A stretch of DNA of 6,939 nucleotides from an uncultured Selenomonas sp. (GTDB lineage: Bacteria > Bacillota > Negativicutes > Selenomonadales > Selenomonadaceae). Below, in pieces: positions 1-5,198 of the stretch (within the stretch, counting starts at the first letter, position 1; every line of letters starts with the position of its first letter). Where the stretch lies: NCBI GenBank assembly GCA_937915915.1, contig CALGGN010000383.1, positions 1 through 6,939 on the forward strand. Direction: 5' to 3'. A model generated the notes under the pieces. The model had not been told where the DNA came from and searched no databases. It saw only the letters and a program-made list of their open reading frames with translations. The translations under genes were made by a program, and so were the position numbers.

Positions 1-1
1 G

Positions 2-142
2 AAGGTGCTGTTCGCGGCCAACTACGACGTGAACGGCGAGCCCATGCTGGTGGGGCAGGGAGCCGAGGCGTTCAGGCTTTGGACGGGGGTGCAGCCGGAT
101 GAAGCGTTGATGAGGAGAATACTTCGCGAAGGCTTGGTATAG
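2..142 (+). CDS. aroE: Shikimate dehydrogenase, C-terminal end (partial)
   Basis: This is the last 46 codons of a gene that begins before the window; the frame starts at position 2 and stops at TAG 140-142. The tail contains NGEPMLVGQGAEAFRLWTG. This matches the C-terminal helix region of shikimate dehydrogenase, where a GMLVxQxAxAFxLWxG pattern carries the conserved Gln that contacts shikimate. AroE reduces 3-dehydroshikimate to shikimate with NADPH, in the cytoplasm, in the aromatic amino acid pathway. The family usually has Gly-Leu-Gly-Met where this copy has Gly-Glu-Pro-Met, a small deviation. The deacetylase gene starts 10 bases downstream with no terminator between, so the two are probably co-transcribed. 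The catalytic Lys/Asp and NADP-binding loop lie outside the window, so the call rests on the tail alone. A related quinate/shikimate dehydrogenase cannot be excluded. Confidence 0.72.
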   Translation, partial: KVLFAANYDVNGEPMLVGQGAEAFRLWTGVQPDEALMRRILREGLV

Positions 143-152
143 ATAGGGAAGG

Positions 153-995
153 ATGACGTATTTGTATATGGTGTGGAAGAAAGCCCTTGCAGAGAGACGG
201 CTTCTGCTGGGTGTTTTGGCGGGACTGACGCTGATGCTGGCGGCTTGCTTCATGGAAGCGGGGGAACTGCACGCCGAGAGCATCACGGATATTGAAAACG
301 GGCCGAAAATCCTGGTGCTGAACTATCATAAGATCGACGAGGCGTTCCACCCGCTTTCTGTTTCGCCCGCGCTGTTTGATGAGCAGATGCGCTTTTTGAA
401 GGAACAGGGCTACCATACGATATCTCCGCAGGATCTTCAGGCCGCGCTGGAAGGGGAGGACCGGCTTCCCTCCAATCCTGTGCTGATTACTTTTGATGAT
501 GGCTATGCGGACAATTATGCGAATGCCTATCCCATCCTGAAGCAGTACGATATGAAGGCGACGATTTTCGTGGTGGCGGGTTTTGTGGGAAAAAGCGAGA
601 GGTATCTCACATGGGAGCAGCTCCGTGAGATGGAGCAGAACGGCATCATGATCGAATCCCATACGATGAACCATATCCCCTTGGAGGAGCTTACGGATGA
701 GCAGATTCGCACGGAGCTTCGGGATTCCAAAAAACTTCTGGAGGAAAATCTGGGGCATCCCATTCAATATATTGCCTATCCGACCGGGACCTACAACCTC
801 CATATTGCTTCGCTTGCCAAAGAAGCGGGTTATGAGGCGGCATATACCATCAAATACGGAAATGTGGATCTGGGAAGCAATCTTTATGCCTTGGAGCGCA
901 CGCCTGTTTTCCACACGGAAAACACCATGCAGTCCTTTTATGAACGGCTTCGCTATCGGCCCTTGTTCGAAGAATTCGGATGGAGGAAGCGCTGA
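153..995 (+). CDS. Secreted polysaccharide deacetylase (CE4 / NodB family)
   Basis: A 280-residue carbohydrate esterase family 4 protein predicted to remove N-acetyl groups from a cell-surface or wall polysaccharide outside the cytoplasm. The NodB motifs are complete. TFDDGY (113-118) holds the catalytic base D115 and metal ligand D116. SHTMNH (169-174) supplies metal ligands H170 and H174. AYPTGTYN (208-215) is motif 3. The NYHKID stretch at 57-62 is typical of the PgaB/IcaB-like branch. The N-terminus has a basic region (K9, K10, R15, R16), a hydrophobic core (17-31) and a lipobox-like LAAC at 29-32, suggesting a lipoprotein; signal peptidase I cleavage after LHA (39-41) is the alternative. 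The start is uncertain: purine-rich AGGGAAGG (145-152) abuts ATG 153, while TTG 162 or ATG 168 would be better spaced. It follows aroE directly, and its 3' end overlaps the convergent macrodomain gene. The substrate (poly-N-acetylglucosamine or peptidoglycan) cannot be told from sequence. Confidence 0.92.
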   Translation: MTYLYMVWKKALAERRLLLGVLAGLTLMLAACFMEAGELHAESITDIENGPKILVLNYHKIDEAFHPLSVSPALFDEQMRFLKEQGYHTISPQDLQAALEGEDRLPSNPVLITFDDGYADNYANAYPILKQYDMKATIFVVAGFVGKSERYLTWEQLREMEQNGIMIESHTMNHIPLEELTDEQIRTELRDSKKLLEENLGHPIQYIAYPTGTYNLHIASLAKEAGYEAAYTIKYGNVDLGSNLYALERTPVFHTENTMQSFYERLRYRPLFEEFGWRKR

Positions 996-1828
996 GCATT
1001 TCTTCCCAACACGTTTCGATATATTTCCGCATCCTCATCATTGAACACATCGAACACCACCGTCATGGCAGAACCGTGCTGCATCAGCCAATCCGACACG
1101 GTTCTGACGGCGATCTGCGCCGCCTGTTCTCCGGGGAAATGAAACTCTCCCGTGGAAATGCAGCAAAAGGCAAGGCTTTGCAGCTGATGCCTTGCCGCAA
1201 GTTCCAAGCAGGAACGGTAGCAATCGGACAAAAGGGCCGCTTCTTTTGCGGTCGGATTCCTTCCAGCGGCGATGATCGGGCCTACGGTGTGAAGGACATA
1301 GCGGCTGGGGAGGTTGAATGCCGGAGTGATTTTGGCTTTGCCGGTGGGCTCCTCGTGTCCTTGTTCTTTCATCAGACGGTCGCAGGCATTCCGAAGCTGC
1401 AGTCCCGCCGCCGAGTGAATGGCATTGTCGATACAGGCATGGCAAGGCACGAAACAACCCAAGAGCGCACTGTTGGCGGCGTTGACAATGCCGTCTGCCG
1501 CCAGGCGGGTGATGTCGCCCTGCCACAGAATCATCCTGTCGGCAGGGAACCCCTGAGACATGCAGTCGCCCTGCGATGCATCGGCAATCGTGGAGAGCGA
1601 GGAAAGCCGGACGATTCCCTTTTCCGTCGCTTCTTCCTGCAGCAGAATGGCCTGTTCCCGCAGAAAGTCCTGCGAAATATCTCCGGCGGGCCGCACGTTC
1701 ATCAGCGAGCGCAGCAGGCGCCGCTGGGCGCTGACGGTCTGGGGGAATGCAGCGGCATCCTCCCGGTAATGGGGCATTTCACTCAGCAGGATGTTGTTGA
1801 GAAACAGCAGTCGCTCAAGGCGTGTCAT
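953..1828 (-). CDS. Zinc-type macrodomain protein-ADP-ribose hydrolase, partner of SirTM
   Basis: A 291-residue protein with a helical N-terminal region (about 1-95) and a macrodomain (about 97-285). The ADP-ribose-binding start of the fold reads WQGDITRLAADGIVNAANS (102-120). It is followed by the signature GCFVPCHACIDNAIH (124-138), whose Cys and His residues mark the zinc-dependent macrodomain subclass found beside SirTM sirtuins. The phosphate-binding loop is CCISTGEFHFP (222-232). Known members of this group remove ADP-ribose from proteins modified by the linked sirtuin. The start ATG 1826-1828 is preceded by GGGGAGG, 7 bases before the ATG, and lies 15 bases after the sirtuin stop, so the two form an operon with the sirtuin first. 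The C-terminal tail after the fold (LHPNSSNKGR) is coded in the 43 bases shared with the convergent deacetylase gene. The family and sirtuin partnership are confident; the target protein is unknown. Confidence 0.93.
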   Translation of the reverse strand: MTRLERLLFLNNILLSEMPHYREDAAAFPQTVSAQRRLLRSLMNVRPAGDISQDFLREQAILLQEEATEKGIVRLSSLSTIADASQGDCMSQGFPADRMILWQGDITRLAADGIVNAANSALLGCFVPCHACIDNAIHSAAGLQLRNACDRLMKEQGHEEPTGKAKITPAFNLPSRYVLHTVGPIIAAGRNPTAKEAALLSDCYRSCLELAARHQLQSLAFCCISTGEFHFPGEQAAQIAVRTVSDWLMQHGSAMTVVFDVFNDEDAEIYRNVLGRNAQRFLHPNSSNKGR

Positions 1829-1843
1829 ATCGATTCCTCCCCG

Positions 1844-2692
1844 TCAGATTTTCTGCTCTGCCAAAAGGGCAAGCGCTTCACGGATATCGCCCTTGATACG
1901 GATACTTCGGGCCTCGATTTCCTCCGGCACATAGGGTTCTTCCTGATTGATGGTAGCAAAGGCAGCGGCAGGGTTCTCCGCTGTCATGCGCCAAAAAGGA
2001 AACTTGATGATGCCCGGAGTGTTCATCCCTACACCCAATTCCAGGTAAAGGATGCGGTCGGTCTTGTGATGCCGCAGGAAATCCTGATAACGCACGGAGG
2101 CTTCCCGCCAGCCATCGTCTTCCACAAAGGTATCGTCGCAGCGCAGGTTCATTTCCATTGCTCCGCCGCAGACGGGACATTTGGGCACGAGTTCTGTGGG
2201 AATACGCATATCCCGTTCTTCCGCCATCATACGGCGCACGGCTTCCTCATTGTCGTAGGTCTTCCCGTGGCAGGGCGTCTTGCATTGCCACAGGCCGTAG
2301 TCGCCTTGGGTGTAGAAAAGCCGTTCTTTGGAAAAACCATTGTTTTGAAAAAGATGATCCACATTGGTGGTAAGGACAAAATAATCTTTTTCCCCCACGA
2401 TGCGGAGCAAGTCCTCATGTACCGCGCTTTTCGGCTGGTCATAGCGATTGCAGTAAATATTGCGGCTCCAGAAGGCCCATTTTTCCTCCGCGGTGGGATA
2501 GGGGAAGAACCCACCCGAATACATATCGTGGAAATGATACTTCCGCTCAAAATCGGCGAAGTGTTTTTGAAAACGCTCTCCTGCGTAAGTATAGCCCGCT
2601 GCCGCGCTGAGTCCTGCGCCCGCGCCAATCAGGACGGCATCTGCGTCTTCGATGGCTTTTTTCAGCCGCAAAATATCCTTGGTTGCTTTCAT
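1844..2692 (-). CDS. Class M sirtuin (SirTM), predicted protein ADP-ribosyltransferase
   Basis: A 282-residue sirtuin of the SirTM class. These enzymes use NAD+ to ADP-ribosylate proteins rather than deacetylate them. Numbered from the chosen start, the NAD-binding motif is GAGAGLSAAAGYTY (23-36), replacing the GAGxSxxSGIPDFR of ordinary sirtuins. TTNVDHLF (108-115) carries N110 and D112. The catalytic His of the deacetylases is replaced by Gln (Q129 in LFYTQGDYG), the hallmark of this class. Four cysteines (C137, C141, C172, C175) form the zinc-ribbon pattern. The start is taken as ATG 2690-2692 because GGAGG (2698-2702 on the plus strand) lies 5 bases upstream. Longer starts at ATG 2704 or TTG 2710 would place that ribosome site inside the gene. 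It is first in an operon with the macrodomain gene and divergent from an Rrf2 regulator. In characterised loci the target is a lipoylated GcvH-like protein encoded alongside; none is seen here. Confidence 0.94.
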   Translation of the reverse strand: MKATKDILRLKKAIEDADAVLIGAGAGLSAAAGYTYAGERFQKHFADFERKYHFHDMYSGGFFPYPTAEEKWAFWSRNIYCNRYDQPKSAVHEDLLRIVGEKDYFVLTTNVDHLFQNNGFSKERLFYTQGDYGLWQCKTPCHGKTYDNEEAVRRMMAEERDMRIPTELVPKCPVCGGAMEMNLRCDDTFVEDDGWREASVRYQDFLRHHKTDRILYLELGVGMNTPGIIKFPFWRMTAENPAAAFATINQEEPYVPEEIEARSIRIKGDIREALALLAEQKI

Positions 2693-2697
2693 CGTGA

Positions 2698-2702
2698 CCT
2701 CC
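2698..2702 (-). promoter_or_regulatory. Ribosome binding site that decides the sirtuin start
   Basis: Read on the minus strand this is GGAGG, 5 bases before ATG 2690-2692. An in-frame ATG at 2702-2704 and a TTG at 2708-2710 lie upstream, but neither has a comparable site. The site abuts the -35 box of the opposing regulator promoter (2704-2709). Confidence 0.75.
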
Positions 2703-2703
2703 A

Positions 2704-2732
2704 TTGACAAAATTCCATAGGTGTAATAATAT
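2704..2732 (+). promoter_or_regulatory. Sigma-A promoter for the Rrf2 regulator gene
   Basis: TTGACA at 2704-2709, a 17-base spacer and TAATAT at 2727-2732 give a near-consensus housekeeping promoter reading towards the regulator. The predicted start point is near 2739, leaving a leader of about 66 bases before ATG 2805. It lies entirely between the sirtuin start codon and the sirtuin promoter, so sirtuin transcription would run back through it. Confidence 0.75.
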
Positions 2733-2740
2733 ATGTTACA
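2722..2740. promoter_or_regulatory. Candidate operator: TGTAA-N9-TTACA palindrome
   Basis: A perfect 5-base inverted repeat, TGTAA (2722-2726) and TTACA (2736-2740), with one further symmetric A/T pair inside (2728 and 2734). It covers the -10 box of the regulator promoter and the predicted start points of both divergent transcripts. A dimeric regulator bound here would block both genes. The natural candidate is the adjacent Rrf2 protein acting on itself and on the sirtuin operon. This is inferred from position and symmetry; no matching known operator was recognised. Confidence 0.45.
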
Positions 2741-2744
2741 ATGG

Positions 2745-2773
2745 ATTATAGGTTATATTTGATGTAATGTCAA
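2745..2773 (-). promoter_or_regulatory. Sigma-A promoter for the sirtuin-macrodomain operon
   Basis: On the minus strand this reads TTGACA (2773-2768), a 17-base spacer and TATAAT (2750-2745), a full-consensus promoter. The predicted start is near 2738, giving a leader of about 46 bases before ATG 2692. So strong a core promoter suggests the operon is normally held off by a repressor. It points at the regulator promoter, and the two cannot be occupied by polymerase at once. Confidence 0.8.
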
Positions 2774-2804
2774 TAGGTACATCGAAAATCAGGAGGGAGT
2801 CCGT

Positions 2805-3227
2805 ATGCAATTTTCGGTTCGTCTTCCCGTGGCGACTCACATCTTGCTGTGTATCGGGAAGTTCCAAGGGGAGTACAAGACCACCTCCACTTTCCTCGCG
2901 GGGAGTGTCAACGTCCATCCGGTCATCATACGAAAAACCTTGGGGCAGCTTCGAGCCGCAGGTTTGGTGGAAGTCGCGGCGGGGGGAGGAGGAGCGAAGC
3001 TGACAAAAAGCCCGAGGGACATCACGCTGCTGGATGTCTTTCGGGCTGTGGAAGAAGAGGAAGATTTGTTCCACTTCCAGGAAAACCCCAATCCCCAATG
3101 TCCTGTGGGCAGGAATATCCATCGCGTGTTGGGGACGAGGCTGGAGAAGATCAAGCAGCACATGATGGATGATTTGGCGGGAATCACTTTGGAGGAATTA
3201 TTGCACGCGGTTGACGAAGAGAATTGA
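2805..3227 (+). CDS. Rrf2-family transcriptional regulator (YwnA-like)
   Basis: A 140-residue Rrf2 protein, the usual length. A winged helix-turn-helix fills about residues 5-68, including the recognition segment TSTFLAGSVNVHPVIIRKTL (27-46) and the wing at AAGGGGAKLTKSP (58-70). The dimerisation helix follows, with the family pattern ITLLDVFRAVE (73-83). PNPQCPVGRNI (95-105) is typical of the YwnA-like branch. Only two cysteines are present, C16 and C99, so the three-cysteine iron-sulfur site of IscR/NsrR is absent. C99 could be a thiol sensor, which is inference. ATG 2805 has GGAGG at 2792-2796 with 8 bases between. It is transcribed away from the sirtuin operon through opposed promoters, which makes it the likely local regulator and probably autoregulated. 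The signal it senses is not evident. Confidence 0.92.
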   Translation: MQFSVRLPVATHILLCIGKFQGEYKTTSTFLAGSVNVHPVIIRKTLGQLRAAGLVEVAAGGGGAKLTKSPRDITLLDVFRAVEEEEDLFHFQENPNPQCPVGRNIHRVLGTRLEKIKQHMMDDLAGITLEELLHAVDEEN

Positions 3228-3245
3228 TCGTGAGCAGCAAGGGAG

Positions 3246-3407
3246 ATGGGGGGCATCAAGCTGCTGACGGGTTGCGGGGCTTTAGGATTATTATTTGGAT
3301 GTCTTTGCTTCTGAGACAGGGGCGGGGATTGCTGGTCTGACGGCAACGCTGATTCTGACGGCAGAGGCTATGGCTGCTATGGCCGCGGTGGAAGAGGCTG
3401 CTGGTAA
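3246..3407 (+). other. Possible small Gly/Cys-rich peptide gene interrupted by an in-frame TGA
   Basis: This occupies most of the 275-base stretch between the regulator and the next gene, where no ordinary gene is seen. From ATG 3246 the frame gives 22 residues, mostly hydrophobic, including LLTGCGALGLLFGCLCF, then TGA at 3312-3314. The same frame then stays open to TAA 3405-3407 and reads as a Gly/Cys/aromatic-rich stretch ending GRGYGCYGRGGRGCW. Such composition is unusual for random sequence in a coding-dense genome. It could be a decayed small gene, a precursor-like peptide, a selenocysteine codon (no convincing SECIS hairpin was seen) or chance. The purine-rich AAGGGAG touches the ATG with no spacing, which weakens translation from it. 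A competing frame from 3295 has no ribosome site and runs into the terminator. Confidence 0.2.
3336..3363 (+). repeat. Short direct repeat TCTGACGGCA
   Basis: The 10-base unit occurs at 3336-3345 and 3354-3363, exactly 18 bases apart, so both copies fall in the same frame and encode SDG twice (SDG-NAD-SDG) in the interrupted Gly-rich frame. It may be a remnant of repeat-built peptide coding or a chance duplication. Confidence 0.5.
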
Positions 3408-3441
3408 GCTCTTTTCGGCAATCGCAGAAGCAAAAGAAAAT

Positions 3442-3483
3442 CTCCCGGGGATAACGTGTTCCGTCACCTCGGGAGTTTTTTTT
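3442..3483 (+). terminator. Intrinsic terminator, probably bidirectional
   Basis: CTCCCGGGG (3442-3450) pairs with CCTCGGGAG (3467-3475) as a 9-base stem with one G-U pair, followed by eight T residues (3476-3483). It ends plus-strand transcripts coming from the regulator. On the minus strand the same stem follows the stop of the carboxyltransferase gene (3503) and is trailed by a weaker ATTTTCTTTT run, so it probably ends that convergent transcript too. Confidence 0.88.
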
Positions 3484-3502
3484 GCTTGATTTTCTTTGCG
3501 CC

Positions 3503-4888
3503 TTATTTTACATAAGCGGTGATCTGCTTGAAGTGCTTCTTGAAGAACTCTTCGGCGACCTGCGGGAAGAGCGCGTAGGAGAGCACATCCTCATCGGAAG
3601 GATTCAGATAGCCCTTCTGCTTCATTTCTTCCTTGAACTGTTCAAAGGTCATGCCCTTTGCATCCTCAATGGAGCAGTCCTCGATGATCTCGGCTTCGGG
3701 AATGCCGAGGGTCTTGGTGAGGAATTCCTTTTCTACGGGAACCGGCGTACGGCCGAACTTGCCGCGGGCAAGATCCTTGAATTCCTTCGGCACCATCTTG
3801 TAGCGCTCGCCGGACATGACGTTGAAGGTCGCCATGGTTCCAACGATCTGGCTGGAGGGGGTGACAAGCGGCGGATAGCCGACATCCTTGCGGACGCGCG
3901 GCATCTCATCCAGCAGATCCTGATACTTGTCCTCCATGCCCGCTTCTTTCAGCTGGTTCGCAAGGTTGGAGAGCATGCCGCCCGGAATCTGGAAGTCCAG
4001 CACGTTCGGATTGATATCGAAATAGCCCTTGAGCTTGAATTCATCGATGATACGTTTCTTGACACCAAGGAAGTGTTTGGAGATCGGCGTCATGGCCTGA
4101 CGGTCCAGTCCGGTATCGCGCTCCTCGCCCTCCAGCGCGGCCACCATTGTCTCCGTGCAGGGCTGGCTGGTATCGCTGGAGAAAGGAGCCAGCGCGCAGT
4201 CGATGATATCGACGCCTGCTTCCACGGCCTTCAGGTAAGTTGCATGTCCGAATCCGGAAGTGCAGTGCGTATGGAGCTCTACGGGAATCTTGAGAGCTTC
4301 TTTGAGCTTCTTCACCAGATCATAGGCAACATAGGGCTCCAGCAGTCCGGACATATCCTTGATGCAGACGGAATGGCAGCCCATTTCCTCCAGTTCTTTT
4401 GCCAGCTCAACGAATTTTTCATTGGTGTGGACCGGGCTGATGGTGTAGACGAGGCAGCCCTGTACATGCGGCTTTTCAGGGCACGCAAGCGCGGCATTGA
4501 TCGCGACCTTCAGGTTGCGCACATCATTGAGCGCATCGAAGATGCGGAAGACGCCAATGCCATGCGCGGAAGCCTTCTGCACGAATTTCTCTACGACATC
4601 ATTGGAGTAGTGATTATAGCCAAGGAGATTCTGCCCGCGCAGCAGCATCTGGATCGGGGTCTTGAGATTCGCTTTCAGAGTATCCAGGCGTTCCCACGGG
4701 TCTTCGTCCAAAAAGCGCAGGCAGGTATCAAATGTAGCGCCGCCCCATGCTTCCAGAGCGTTGTAGCCAATCTTGTCAAGTGCTTCCAGCTGCGGCAGCA
4801 TGTCTTCGATGCGCATGCGCGTCGCAACAAGGGACTGATGACCATCACGGAGAACGGTCTCAGTGATTTTTACCGGGTTTTTTGCCAT
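3503..4888 (-). CDS. oadA: Biotin-dependent carboxyltransferase subunit (OadA / PycB / transcarboxylase 5S type)
   Basis: A 461-residue carboxyltransferase that moves CO2 between a biotin carrier and pyruvate/oxaloacetate. RDGHQSL (14-20) supplies metal ligand D15. EAWGGATFDTCLRFL (46-60) is a family signature. CIKDMSGLL (175-183) holds the carboxylated lysine K177. HTHCTSG (206-212) gives metal ligands H206 and H208. The post-TIM-barrel conserved carboxylase domain follows (about 290-450, with PGGMLSN). The protein ends after this domain, with no linker or MKM biotinyl domain, so the carrier must be a separate protein. OadA of Klebsiella is about 130 residues longer because it carries biotin itself. 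The start has AGAGGAG 11 bases upstream. In Negativicutes the activity fits lactate/pyruvate metabolism and the succinate-propionate route. It stands alone here, so oxaloacetate decarboxylase alpha, pyruvate carboxylase subunit B and transcarboxylase 5S cannot be separated. Confidence 0.93.
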   Translation of the reverse strand: MAKNPVKITETVLRDGHQSLVATRMRIEDMLPQLEALDKIGYNALEAWGGATFDTCLRFLDEDPWERLDTLKANLKTPIQMLLRGQNLLGYNHYSNDVVEKFVQKASAHGIGVFRIFDALNDVRNLKVAINAALACPEKPHVQGCLVYTISPVHTNEKFVELAKELEEMGCHSVCIKDMSGLLEPYVAYDLVKKLKEALKIPVELHTHCTSGFGHATYLKAVEAGVDIIDCALAPFSSDTSQPCTETMVAALEGEERDTGLDRQAMTPISKHFLGVKKRIIDEFKLKGYFDINPNVLDFQIPGGMLSNLANQLKEAGMEDKYQDLLDEMPRVRKDVGYPPLVTPSSQIVGTMATFNVMSGERYKMVPKEFKDLARGKFGRTPVPVEKEFLTKTLGIPEAEIIEDCSIEDAKGMTFEQFKEEMKQKGYLNPSDEDVLSYALFPQVAEEFFKKHFKQITAYVK

Positions 4889-5030
4889 AATAAAACACTC
4901 TCCTCTGAATGATAGTGATATAAACCGTACCTATGGCACGATTTATGAAGTACATGGAAACGCGAGCGGAATCATCGGCGGGAACCGTTGCCGCTCCTGT
5001 GTGCGCAAGGTTTTTTCAAAATTTACACCA
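4889..5030 (-). other. Long untranslated leader of the carboxyltransferase gene with possible hairpins
   Basis: The predicted transcript starts near 5031, leaving about 140 bases before ATG 4888. The leader holds a possible hairpin, with CCGCTC (4991-4996) against GAGCGG (4964-4969) around a smaller GC-rich inner stem (4979-4987). It also holds an imperfect inverted repeat CGTACC-TAT-GGCACG (4926-4940). Neither is followed by a U-run and no known riboswitch class was recognised. No gene is seen anywhere in 4889-5198 on either strand. Confidence 0.4.
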
Positions 5031-5037
5031 CAACTAT

Positions 5038-5066
5038 AGTATAGGTATTAATTTTGCAAATGTCAA
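5038..5066 (-). promoter_or_regulatory. Sigma-A promoter for the carboxyltransferase gene
   Basis: On the minus strand this reads TTGACA (5066-5061), a 17-base spacer and TATACT (5043-5038). It closely resembles the sirtuin operon promoter, sharing TTGACATT at one end and ACCTATA at the other. The strength suits a central-metabolism gene. Confidence 0.78.
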
Positions 5067-5134
5067 TCGAAAAAGTAATTTTTGGCAAAGTATTCAGAAT
5101 TTCATGGGATATTTGATATTCATCGCAGCAACTA

Positions 5135-5163
5135 TGGAAAACAATTGCAATTCAGTGTATAAT
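5135..5163 (+). promoter_or_regulatory. Promoter for the ACT-domain / UPF0210 operon
   Basis: A perfect TATAAT (5158-5163) is preceded after 17 bases by TGGAAA (5135-5140), a 4 of 6 match to the -35 consensus. The predicted start near 5170 leaves a short leader of about 30 bases with GGAGG at 5184-5188 before ATG 5199. Confidence 0.6.
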
Positions 5164-5198
5164 GATGTCATATGTGTCAATAAGGAGGACAAGATATC

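Noticed and set aside
72..914. Minus-strand open frame opposite the deacetylase
   Set aside because: Antisense to a gene with complete CE4 motifs; no motif of its own.
980..2707. Long plus-strand open frame opposite the macrodomain and sirtuin genes
   Set aside because: It is the antisense shadow of two confidently identified genes. Its protein shows no family motif, and it has no credible start context.
2759..2773. TTGA-N7-TCAA inverted repeat as a second operator
   Set aside because: Only 4-base arms, one of which is part of the sirtuin -35 box; too weak to call separately.
3312..3360. Selenocysteine insertion at TGA 3312-3314
   Set aside because: No stable hairpin at the right distance with a bacterial SECIS-like loop was found by eye, and no selenoprotein family is recognised.
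3295..3489. 64-codon Ala-rich frame overlapping the terminator
   Set aside because: Its start has no Shine-Dalgarno and it reads through the terminator hairpin and T-run; the composition is explained by low-complexity sequence.
3482..4912. Plus-strand open frame of 476 codons opposite the carboxyltransferase gene
   Set aside because: It starts in the T-run of the terminator and mirrors a fully conserved gene on the other strand.
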